Shown piece after piece: positions 44,938-55,629 of a stretch of DNA of 64,000 nt. The stretch covers positions 2,580,593-2,644,592 of the forward strand of contig NW_006917097.1 in the NCBI RefSeq assembly GCF_000516985.1, given 5' to 3'. Within the stretch, counting starts at the first letter, position 1. The number at the start of each line of letters is the position of its first letter. The notes below the pieces were generated by a model that was given only the letters and a program-made list of their open reading frames with translations, was not told the origin of the DNA and did not search any database. This DNA comes from Pestalotiopsis fici W106-1. Lineage: Eukaryota > Ascomycota > Sordariomycetes > Amphisphaeriales > Sporocadaceae. The position numbers and the translations under genes are program-made.

Positions 44938-47685
44938 GGTTTTGATATGTTACAAAATTATTTCGAGATGGAAAAAGAGAAGAGAATATCAAGGACCGAC
45001 AACGCCAAGAATGGCAAAAACAGGCAAGGGAAGCCTAGCGTCGATACCGAAGCCAGCGGACGATGTTGACGAAGAGAATGAGAGGCTCTGTCGACCTGCG
45101 ACTTTGCCAGATCTATAAAACAAAAAGAGATAGACTGAAAGGATGAAAAGTGATTTTCAATGTCGATCAGATAAGATCAGGAGAAAGGAAAGAGAGAAGG
45201 AAAGGGGAAAAAAACGTAAAGACGGAACCTCCACCACGGATTACGGGCACTGCCAGAAATGTCTGTGGTTCGAACGGCAGGAAATACCAAGACCGAAGAA
45301 GGGTTGATGGCTTTAATAGAGCATTGAAAGTCAAGACTTTTCGAGGCGACGATCCCCTTTGGGATCCGATGAGCCTTGACTCGAACTCGTCGGTACATGA
45401 ACCTGCGTGTCTCCTCATCGAGTAGGGTAGTGAGTGAGCCTTGTCGTTAGCCAATACAAATTTCTGGCCCACCTAGCACTGCAGTGAAATTTGTTTGAGA
45501 TGCGATGAATTGTACTCCGGATGGGCCATGCACGCGATGTACCTGGAAGCAAAAGGCCATGTTTTGCCATCTGTGGTAAAGATTCCATATGGGAATGGGG
45601 CGCTTAAGATTATCAGATGGTTTCGCATAGCAAAACAGCACAGCACGAGGCTGGTACAATGTCGATCAATGCGGTTTTTCTTTGGTTTGTTCCTCCTCCT
45701 CCTCTAAAGAAAGAAAAACAACATGAGATAACTCTTTCGAGATCCGCGAAGCCATGGTACGCGTCTCGTTTGAGCAGGTTGATCGCGACTTGGCACAGAC
45801 AACACAAGCACAGAGCACCCAGCTAGTGGTACCAAAATCAGCACAATAGCAAGTTGTGCCGATGATTGTTCAACGCCGCGACACAAGATTTGTCATTGGT
45901 GTAAATTTTTCTAGCTTCATGACAAGTAAATAATCAATCCCGTCTCATTGGCGTTCCAACTCATTCTGTGCGTAGGTGCCGATGCGCTGCTGCTAATAAA
46001 GTAGAAGTTTACGAGCCTGTGCAATGGGCGAATATGATCGCGTGACCTATAGCGTCGACTCTCTCCATGAGATCATAAGTTGTGAAAATCAAGTGTGCTG
46101 CCATTGGTCAGATTATTATACCAAGCATTTCGGGGAGGAGAAATTGGTTGCATAGACGGGATTATTGGCCCCCCTGCTGTTTGCGCGTAGGCAGTCATAC
46201 CCTTTGTGAGGGTTAAAGTTGCAGTGAAAGACGGCTATAATCAATGATCTTGCATCACATAGCCGCTGCCAGATCTGCAAGGTGATGGAGTACAGGGAGG
46301 CAAGACACAAGCTCCGGAGGCCAGTCGGGGCTTTTTTCGAAACCTGGAGGCGACCGATCATCGAGTCGAGTCCCACCAAGACCCCAGGTTTTGCCAGTTT
46401 CTATAATTGTGTAGGACCGAGAGTCGATAGCGTATATTTTAACGTGCGGAATGTACAGAGTATGTACCTACTCTATCTGGGCAGTAACTGTAGTGTTTCT
46501 GCTCTACAAGAGGAACCCATGTAAATAATGGTCCAGATCTATCGGCCTCTTTCTGCCGCTCAAGTGCTAACACTTGACTATAAATCGTGGTTCAACGGTC
46601 GGGCTGTAACTCAAAACGGTCGGCAATTGCGAGCCGTGGGTCAAATGTGAGGCCTTGTGTGTTACGCCCTATAGATCGTCAGCTAGCGGCCTAGGGGTTA
46701 GGTGGTAATACCGTTCACTAGTTCCACTTCGCCCATCTTTGACAACAAGAGTTTGTTTTCTGGCAAGATAGAAATGGGAATAGAATGGGGAGGGAAAGAG
46801 GCTGAACCCGCAACAATTGCACTGTTGTTCTGAAACAGACTTTGGACTTGGCGTTCTCTCGAAAATCTGGAGGACACCAAGCGCACAGTGGAATTGTCAG
46901 AAGAGGGCCCAGACCAAATATCGACCTTTGTTGGATACGAGAGGCTTGAGCGCTGTCGCACAGCAGAGCAGCGCAAAACACCTGGCACCGTCACATTTGG
47001 CCCCAAAACAGACCCAATGGAAAGTGTCGCACTGCCAGTGAAAGAGAAACAATTCACAGATCGACTTTGCCAGAGCTGCCGCCTTGGCATTGTCGGACTC
47101 TGCATTACTCTGGTCTTGGCGGGCTCTGCTATTGTGCACGTCGCACTGTCTGAGCGTCATAGTATCCTTCGACAGCAGTGCAACTTTCCAAATCAAATCC
47201 CCCAAGCCCTTGACTTTTTGTTCAATGTCGATCTGGTTCGAGACGGTGAGTGCATCCAGACCCGCCCCTCCAAAGGTGATCAGGTCTTGTATGTGCTGTT
47301 GCCAAGCCCAACTAGGATGGATCCTATACACAACTCCAACACGACTCTATACGTGTGGCTGACGAATGGGCACAAGTGGATAGGCCCCAGGAAATACAGG
47401 GGACAGTCTCCTCCTACCTTGATTGACCATATGTCGAACAAACATGAATCTGCTAGGGTGGTAGCCGTCGCTTAGCCCTATCAACGGGCTGAAAAGCCTG
47501 TTATTGTTCTGGACTGGGTGGAGGTTCAGCAATCGAGCAGCGTTGCAGTAGGTGTTATACTTGCTCCTGCGCTGCCTCCACCACTTTCATATAATGCAGA
47601 GAAACCTCGACATTGTTCGCCAAAACATACCAGACCCGTTCTTACCGGAACATTGTAGCAAACTCACTGCAAACCCCCCAAAATA
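44938..47685. other. 2.75-kb divergent region between two metal transporters
   Basis: This is the promoter space of the ZIP gene (minus) and the CDF gene (plus). It contains TGTACAGAGTA at 46452-46462. Between 46698 and 47475 three long overlapping frames exist on the two strands, but none has a proper ATG near its 5' end, so I call none of them. Confidence 0.45.
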
Positions 47686-49578
47686 ATGACGACCTCTGCA
47701 CCGCCCGATATCACGCGATCTGCCGGTAAGTGGGCTTTCCGTTCTATACTTTCTTTCCTTTGGCCCCACAGTCTGGCAATATCAGTTGGAAGAGATCATC
47801 AGGCTATGCACTGTGTCTTTCTCCCATCAGCAGAAAGAACAATCATGAGGAAGAACAAGTGGTCACACATCTTGGAATATGAGCGCCGACATAAATTATG
47901 GATATAGCCTGCTGACCTGCATTTCAAGAAACGGCAATAGGTGTCGATTCTGCCAACAAAGTCATCTCATCAGATGGAGGCCCTTCAAAGACGAGGTCAG
48001 ACGAATCCACGGCTCTCATGAGCACTGAGAAGCTGCCTAGCCCTACCGAAGATGCAGACACTGCCACGGCGGGCGAGAAACCAGCCACTACAGGAGCAGA
48101 TGCCGACAATGCAGGCAGTGCAGACCCTCTCAACTTTGGGCGGCATCGGCGTGAAAACGTGACGCGGCGACAGATGAAGATTGACCATCCACGGGGCGAC
48201 AAGAAGAAGCTAAAGGCATTCTACACCAAGCAGAACGAGCTCATTGACCAGTTCCTCGGTGCCGACGACGAGGAACGCCTCGCCGTGGAGGAGGACACGC
48301 GCATCGCCCCCAGAATCAAGTTTGCCGTCAACGCCTCCTTTGCCGTCAACTTTTGCCTCTTTGCCATTCAGCTCTACGCTGCCGTCTCGACCGGCTCCCT
48401 TTCGGTAAACACCAGGTTGCGGAAAATTTCCCTTTTGCCCCGTCGAGCAGCGGCTGATTAGTGCGGATAGCTCTTTGCGACGGCAGCAGATGCATTTGTG
48501 TGTTCAACCCCTCATCTGGTTGCGTCAAGATGAACCCGCGCTTACATGTTATAGATGGACCTCGTATCCTCTTTTGTGATGCTCATTACCTCCAGATTGG
48601 CCTCCAGAGCCAGTGTATACAAATACCCAGTGGTAAGTTCATGAGGATAATTTGACCATTGTCAGTTGAAAATGCGTACTAAAGCTTTGATATAGGGACG
48701 CACAAGAATTGAGACTATTGGCATCATTCTTTTCTGTGCGCTGATGACCACAGTCGCCATTCAATTAATCGTAAGCATCTCATGTATTGACATGACGTCC
48801 AAGCTAACTGTGAGCCTTGTAGGTCGAATCAGGACGAACGTTGGGAGCTGGAGAAAGCACCGACGCTGAAGAACTACACATCATCCCCATCGTATTCGTG
48901 GCTGTAGCAATCTTTGCCAAGGGGAGCTTGATGCTCTATTGTCTTGCCTATCGAAAGTATCCGACTGTCCATGTATTCTTCGTGAGTGACATCCTCATCC
49001 AAGACCCAGACCTTGGCCATTTTCTTTTTGCTAATATGATACACTGCCTCTAGATCGACCATCGTAATGACATTGTCGTGAACATATTTGGTCTGGTCAT
49101 GTCGGTGGTGGGATCCCGCTTCGTATGGTATCTCGACCCCATCGGCGCCATTTGCATCGGCCTGCTCATCCTCGTCTCGTGGGTATCCAACGCCTTTGAG
49201 CAGGTGTGGCTCCTGGTGGGCAAGTCGGCTCCGCGCGAGTTCCTCTCCAAGCTCGTCTACATGTCCATGACGCACGATACGCACATTAAAAAGGTCGACA
49301 CGTGCCGGGCCTACCACGCCGGCCAAAAGTACTATGTCGAGGTCGACGTCATCATGGACCCCCAGCTTCCGCTCAAGATTTCTCACGATGTGGGCCAGTC
49401 TCTGCAGCGCAAGCTCGAGGGTTTGGGTGATGTTGAGCGCGCTTTTGTCCATGTCGACTATGAAGATGACCATGATATTCACGAGGAGCACAAACCCTTG
49501 TACGAAAAGACCAAGCCTAAGAGGACTCTGAGGGAGATTTTGCTGGGAGCTAGAAAGACTGATGTGGCGATGGAATGA
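47686..49578 (+). CDS. Cation diffusion facilitator (CDF) transporter, manganese-type signature
   Basis: Seven exons (47686-47725, 47929-48404, 48471-48497, 48555-48632, 48696-48770, 48823-48981, 49054-49578) give 459 residues. The N-terminal cytosolic domain of about 145 residues is polar and Ala/Asp/Glu-rich. Six helices follow, with DAFMD in helix 2 (D179, D183) and DHRND in helix 5 (D287, D291). The C-terminal domain has the ferredoxin-like fold pattern (VDTCRAYHAGQKYYVEVDV, ISHDVGQSLQRKLE, AFVHVDYEDDH). A DxxxD pair in both helices is the hallmark of manganese-type CDFs, whereas zinc types have HxxxD. CDFs export metal from the cytosol into vesicles or out of the cell in exchange for protons. 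Exon 3 is only 27 nt and carries D179. Confidence 0.92.
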
Positions 49579-50886
49579 GGCTAGGGATTGTAAAACAAAA
49601 GGAACTTCTAGTGGCATAAAGAGCGAAGGGAGAGACAAAATGAACGGTTCAGGATAAAGAAAACAAGAAGTTGCAGGATTCCTAGTCACAAGAGATGTTG
49701 GCTGATGAGGTCGGCGGCGTGGCTTCACTGCCGAACTGTAATTTATGCCCGAACACAGTCTTAGCGAATTGACAAAAACACCTATAAGCATAAAAAGTAA
49801 TTGCGAAACGATATACGGAACTGCAAGCATCACCATTCAGGAAATCTTGGCTCGTGCAAAAGGGCCAAGGTATGACCAAGGATGCTTACATGACAGTTTA
49901 AACTTGAGCTATATACATACCCAAGGATTCCAGAGCTGATCAGTGTGTCTTTGAGACAACTCTGGACTCTGTTGATAGCAGTAATGCAAGCATTGACCTG
50001 AGATAACAGCAGTTCATTGGATTTTTTGTATTGTCCAGTGAACATGCCAGGACGGCCAGTCAACAGAATTATTACATTATTAAGTACATAGCAATGAAAT
50101 ATTAGACTCAGAACTCGGCAATCAATGCAAATTTAGCCCTCAGAGCTGGCATGATCAGTTACGACACGTAGCTGAGATGACATGATACGAGCCCACATGC
50201 AGGACACAGAATTTGGAGACAAATTAGTCGTGGTGAATGATAGCCTTGCGAAAACCGTTTGGGCAGTCAATGAAGTTCCGGTGATGCATGAACGCCGGGA
50301 TAGGTAAGGAGGACTTCAATACAACATTCAGATCTACACATCTAACTTTACCCCATACCGTGCCCTATCACTGGACGTCCGAATATGGACGTTCGCACCT
50401 GCGTGTTTCGCGTCTGCGAGTTCGCAGCTGGGAAAAGTTCACTGCAATTTTATCCTTCACCAACCGCACAGCCAGCCACATCACATGGGTCAGGCAACGC
50501 CATTACATAGTACATGAATGCATTTAAATGCAGTGTAACGCAATTATACAAGTCAACTCATGTGCCCCAAGCGTGGCTAGTGGTTGCGGCACCTTTCGGA
50601 TGACATAACAGGAAGCAACAGGAAGATCAAATGTTTGCACATTATTTCGTTGATTGGGACCATCCATCATTAGTTTAAGATACTGGTCAAATGATCAACA
50701 AATTGGAAAAGGTGCAGATAAAGCGCCAAGTTGGGTTGTAGAGCTTGAGCATAAAAAGTTGTAAAGCTAGTACCTAGATTGAAATACGTGGGATAGAGGC
50801 CATCTCAGAAAATGATGATGCCTTTTTGTGGTAGTTCCGTCAGAAATCATGAGTCTGCGACAGATGTCCATAAAAGACCTCCAAAA
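49579..50886. other. Intergenic region with one repeat copy
   Basis: About 1.3 kb between the CDF and the small secreted-protein gene 3' ends. It is A+T-rich and holds one copy of the dispersed hairpin repeat. No gene is seen. Confidence 0.5.
50571..50688 (+). repeat. Dispersed repeat, degraded copy
   Basis: This stretch aligns with 60004-60131: shared blocks include GTGGCT, GGCACC, TTCGG, TGACA, GGAAG, CACATTATTT, GACCATC and the right end GATACTGGTC. Relative to the other copy it has T or A at most differing sites, and the central hairpin is broken. It is probably a short non-autonomous element or solo terminal repeat; the class cannot be told from two copies. Confidence 0.6.
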
Positions 50887-51360
50887 TTATTTGGTCGGAG
50901 CCACCAGAGGGTCGAGGCAAATTCCAATGCAGTCCTTATCTCCATTCTCAGGATCACAGCCATCCAATGGCCAGTCGTAGCACTGGGACAAGAAGTTGGT
51001 CGAATAGCACTCGTCCCCTGCTGCGCCAGCACAAGTGATGGGCTCGTTTTTAACGCAGATTCCAGGGAGATCAGTGACATCAGGACGACGAGGGTCGGGC
51101 TACAGAATATGTCAGTGGGAAAAACTCAATAATTTCAACAGACTTGACTACAGAAAACAGACGACTTTGAAAGAAGACTGTTTCAGAATGATGAGATATT
51201 TTGAACTTACTTGAATGCACTGGTAGCCTTCCTCGCATGTCTGCGGGTCTATGACAAAGCCACCGCAAGGCGCATATTCGATAGGCTCCAACTGACGGGG
51301 AGTAGTGAGGGCATAGGAAGAGGCCGCAAAAGCGAGGGTGACGAGGGAGGAGAACTGCAT
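50887..51360 (-). CDS. Small secreted cysteine-rich protein (120 aa)
   Basis: Two exons (51211-51360 and 50887-51099) joined across a 111-bp intron give 120 residues. The N-terminus MQFSSLVTLAFAASSYA is a classic signal peptide with cleavage expected near residue 17. The mature part of about 100 residues has ten cysteines, an even number consistent with five disulfides (segments APCGGF, QTCEEGYQC, GICVKN, ITCAGAAGDEC, SQCYDW, DGCDP, KDCIGIC). It has no transmembrane segment and no catalytic domain that I know. Size, secretion and cysteine content fit the loose class of effector-like or extracellular-matrix proteins; no specific role can be given. A copy of the dispersed repeat lies about 200 bp beyond its 3' end. 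Confidence 0.82.
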
Positions 51361-53459
51361 CTTGATGTTGTGATGAATTTGATTTATGGGAATGTAGGTT
51401 GTGCTTGTGTGCTGCTGCTGCTGCTTGGAAGATGAGTGAGAACAATAGAAAATTGATATAGGATTCGTGGTCCTTTTATATCCGAGAAAGTTTGATTTCA
51501 GCAATATGGTTTGACGTCGGTGACCCAGAGTCGCCGAGGGCCATCTCGCTTGGCAGACGACCATCTGACGACGCCGCAGTCCAGGTGTGAGGTTCTGACG
51601 AGATGGAGAATCCTTTGCGTGTTGGTGAATTGACCAATCGGGTGTTGTGCTCATCCCCAACTATTTCCTAATCACAATTGGCAGTTTAGCTTATTGTCGA
51701 TGATTGCTCTGAATGAACAATGGCGGCTTACCTTGGTAGTTGCCAAGATAAACGGCCAAGCTCTATACGATTTATAATACCTAAAACATGAATGTGGCGC
51801 GGAATGTCTGATGTCAGCTGACTTGAATCTTTTGTGGCCTTACGAATATTAGCTATTTGTTTCTTTAGTTTACGCATTGAATGCTGAATTCGGACTGATC
51901 CTTCTAATGAGACCAAGTTTCCAAGATCGTGCAAGTGCACCATCACAGAACATACATGCCAATGGAGGGCTGAGATCCAATATGTTGCCTACCGGAAATT
52001 ATTCCGGAAATATAGAAATGTCTCAGTGATGCCAAGGACAAGGTAAAGTTTGTGATCAACTCCTAACCCCTAAGACATTAACGAAGCGAGTTGGAAATCT
52101 TGGACTCTAGTGACAGATTTTGTAAACACGTCTCCTTCAAACTTAGCTCCAAATATCAAAAGCCACAGTGTGAAACGGAACCCATCTAAATTATGTCCTT
52201 GCTCACAAATGTTCTCGGTCCGACTGCGTCAGTCGGTAGGGACTGTTGTGTAAAGCCGCAACCTTATGTTATGAAACCTTGATTTGATCGGTTCGCAACG
52301 CAACTGTAGATGTTTATAAACATTTGAAACAGCACCAACATGAGAATATAAGAAACCGCAAACCAACCAAATTGATGTGGAAGTTCCTCTGAATTACAAG
52401 CATGGCATCTTCAACGAAATCTGTAAAGGTAGTATCTAGTTACACCGAGTAAGGATCTGGCAACTTCCAGGTCTTTACTAATCCTGACTTTTTCAGCATC
52501 TCTGCCGACTCTAGACGATAAGCCAAGAGATGGTCCAACAATGTAAGAGCCTAACTAGAGTGACATAATGAAGCAAACTATGGATCCCTGCTGTGGTTCA
52601 ATGTGGTACATTCGCATTCCGTTACACAAATCTTGTTGGAGTATACCAATGATCGGGCACAACGCGAGGAAAAACCAACATGATTGCATACTAATTGCAC
52701 TCTCTGATTGTCTACACGAATTCATTTCAACTATTTTAGATCACGGATTTACCTTAGTCTCAGATCCTACTATGCATAATGTATGCAGATGCTAGTAAAA
52801 AGCATGTTTAAGAGAGTGCTGTTCCAAAACAGTCCAATCAAGACAAGTAGAGGTACGGGGAGACTGAGATTTCCATTACATATTCAAAGAGGCGTCCCAC
52901 TTTGATATATGTAGTGTAAGTTATGGCCTAGACTCATTTTACAACTACCAGTGAGTAGGGTCGTGGGTTTTCTCCCTGCGCAGCGCACTATGTGAATGAG
53001 TCATGCAAATCGAGTTGGGCTCTATGACCAAGTAACTCATCACACAAGCGGTAACGGAGGGAGGTACTGGATTATGTTTGCAGCTTACCTAGGGTGGCAT
53101 TTTCATTCGGCCAGAAGTATTTAGTAGGACAAAAGTACGAGTTTAATATACTGGCATTAAAGAGCGTACAGATGCGTGAATTTACGACAGAGTGCACAGA
53201 TGTTATTAATTGCAAGTTTACAAGTTGGTTACCTCCCTGCCCTGGGGCTGATTGAGTCTGAGTCGTGTGTCATTGAAACCCGATTGCGGGCGACCCCTCC
53301 AACACCCCGCCAGCCGCAGAAAAAAATACTTCCAAACCCCACCAAAAACCCCCCCAAAAACACCAGACAAGAAATTCACCCTTAGCACATCCATTCACGA
53401 TTGACGGTTTGCGCTCAAGGGAATAACTTGTATTTTCCTCAGTCGACTCAATTCACAAC
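51361..53459. other. A+T-rich gene-free stretch
   Basis: About 2.1 kb between the start of the secreted-protein gene and KRS1. It is A+T-rich, with only short frames. A possible tiny first exon at 52402 (MASSTKSVK) with a splice-like junction runs into stops and may be a relic. The KRS1 promoter must lie near the right end. Confidence 0.45.
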
Positions 53460-55374
53460 ATGGCTGACAGCAGCGCACCCCCGACCGAGCAGGTCGCCAA
53501 CCTGCACCTCGATGAGGTCACCGGCGAGCGCGTGAGCAAGTCGGAGCTCAAGAAGAGAGAAAAGGCCCGCCAGCGAGACGCCAAGAAGGCAGAGAAGGCT
53601 GCCGCCGCTCCCCCCAAGCCCGCAGCGGCCAAGAAGAACACTGAAGAGGACGAGAAGGAGTTGACACCGAACCAATACTTTGAGATTCGATCCCGCGCCA
53701 TCGCCAAGCTCATTGAGACCAAGGACCCGTATCCTTACCCCCACAAGTTCCAGAGCGACTACGACCTGCGCAACTTTGTCAGTGACTTTGGTCACCTCAA
53801 GTCTGGCGAGCACCAGAAGGACAAGGTCATCCGGATACAGGCCCGCATGTACAACAAGCGTGCTTCGGGAAACAAGCTTGTCTTTTACGATGTCCGCGAT
53901 GAGGGTGTCAAGGTCCAGGTCATGTGCCAGTCCCAAGAGGTCGCCGAGGGCGCCCCCGAGTTCGTCAAGCAGCATGAGCACCTGAGAAGAGGAGACATCA
54001 TTGGTATAATCGGTTACCCCGGCCGTACCGCCCCCAAGAACAAGATTGAGAAGGGCGAGGAGGGAGAGCTGTCCATCTTCGCTACCGAGGTCGTCCTCCT
54101 GACGCCCTGTCTGCACCAGCTGCCCGACGAGTACTATGGTCTCAAGGACCAGGAGGTCCGCCACCGCAAGAGATACCTGGATCTCATCATGAACCCCAAG
54201 ACCAGAGAGACCTTCAGCACCCGCCCCCGAGTTATCAAGTACATTCGCAAGTACCTCGATGACGCCGGTTTCCTCGAGGTCGAGACCCCCATCATCAACA
54301 TGATTGCTGGTGGTGCCACCGCCAAGCCCTTCGAGACTCACCTCAACGACTACAACATGGACGTTTTCCTGCGGATAGCTCCCGAGCTGCCCCTGAAGAT
54401 GCTGGTCGTTGGTGGTCTCAAGAGAGTTTACGAGATTGGTCGCCTGTTCCGTAACGAGGGCGCTGATCTGACCCACAACCCCGAGTTCACCACCTGCGAG
54501 TTCTACGAGGCTGGTGCCGACTTTTACGACCTGATGCACAGAACCGAGGAGCTCGTCTCTGGACTCGTCAAGGAGCTCACTGGTGGCTACACCACCACCT
54601 TCACCACCCAGCACGGCGAAACATACAACGTCAACTGGGAGGCTCCCTGGAAGCGGGTGTCCATGATTCCCGCCCTCGAGGAGGCTACCGGCGAGAAGTT
54701 TCCCCCGGCTGATGAGCTCCACACCGATGAGTCGAGAGAGTTCCTCAAGAAGGTCTGCCAGAAGGTCAACGTCGACTGCCCTGCTCCCCAGACCACGGCC
54801 CGTATGCTTGACCGCCTGACTGGCGAGTTCATTGAGGAGACTGCCGTCAACCCTACCTTCATCATCGAGCACCCCAAGATCATGTCGCCTCTTGCCAAGG
54901 ACCACCGCAGCAAGCCTGGTCTGACCGAGCGTTTCGAGGCCTTTGTTTGCAAGAAGGAAATTGCCAACGCCTACACCGAGTTGAACCAGCCCTTTGAGCA
55001 GCGCGCTCGTTTCGAGGAGCAGGCCAACCAGAAGGCCCAGGGTGATGACGAGGCTCAGCTCATTGATGAGACCTTCCTCAACGCCCTCGAGTACGGTCTG
55101 CCGCCCACCGCCGGTTGGGGTCTGGGTATCGACCGCCTGGTCATGTTCTTGACCAACAACTACAGCATCAGGGAGGTGCTGCTGTTCCCCTTCATGAACC
55201 CGGAGCACACCGTCAAGAAGGATGACGACAAGAAGATGCCAGAAGAGATTGCTGCGGCTGGCGCTGAGGCCGCACCCGCCACCGGCACTGAGGGTATTAG
55301 TAAGTCATGATAGTCCCCTCGACTTGGCCTCGAGACGAACAAGAGCGACTAACATGGATACAGCCCACAAATAG
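53460..55374 (+). CDS. KRS1: Cytosolic lysyl-tRNA synthetase
   Basis: This class II synthetase charges tRNA-Lys. The main exon 53460-55299 is followed by an intron with branch-like GCGACTAAC and CAG, then an 11-nt last exon (55364-55374). The product is 616 residues ending GITHK. If the intron is retained the frame stops at 55310 and is also 616 residues, ending GISKS. The Lys/Ala-rich N-terminal extension (1-65) is typical of eukaryotic LysRS and aids tRNA binding. The OB-fold anticodon domain spans about 110-215. Motif 2 is at about 322-350 ([20 protein letters not shown]) and motif 3 at about 547-568 ([17 protein letters not shown]). Codon use is strongly biased to C-ending codons, a mark of high expression. 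It lies tail to tail with COX15. Confidence 0.97.
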
Positions 55375-55629
55375 AGATCGAAAACACGAGTCTGCCTTAC
55401 TGCGAATCAACAAGAGATAAAATGCAGGAGAAATTCTGGTCTTAATTGCACAACAGATGCCAAGCATCTGAAGAATGTTTGTTCATGATGATGAATCTAG
55501 ATATGATGAGAGAGGAGTGCGATATGCCAAGCCTCATATAAAAAAAATACAGTAAAAGTACACAAATTTGTACATGTCTTTCTTGGCGTCTATAAAATGT
55601 TCATGTCGTCACATACAAGAAGCGATGAA

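Noticed and set aside
52402..52515. Possible tiny first exon MASSTKSVK with an intron-like follow-up
   Set aside because: Every splice combination tried meets a stop within a few codons; at most a relic.
53448..55208. 586-codon open frame on the minus strand opposite KRS1
   Set aside because: It mirrors the lysyl-tRNA synthetase coding sequence. Strong bias to C-ending codons removes stops from the opposite strand, and the translation is Leu/Val/Gly-rich with no domain.
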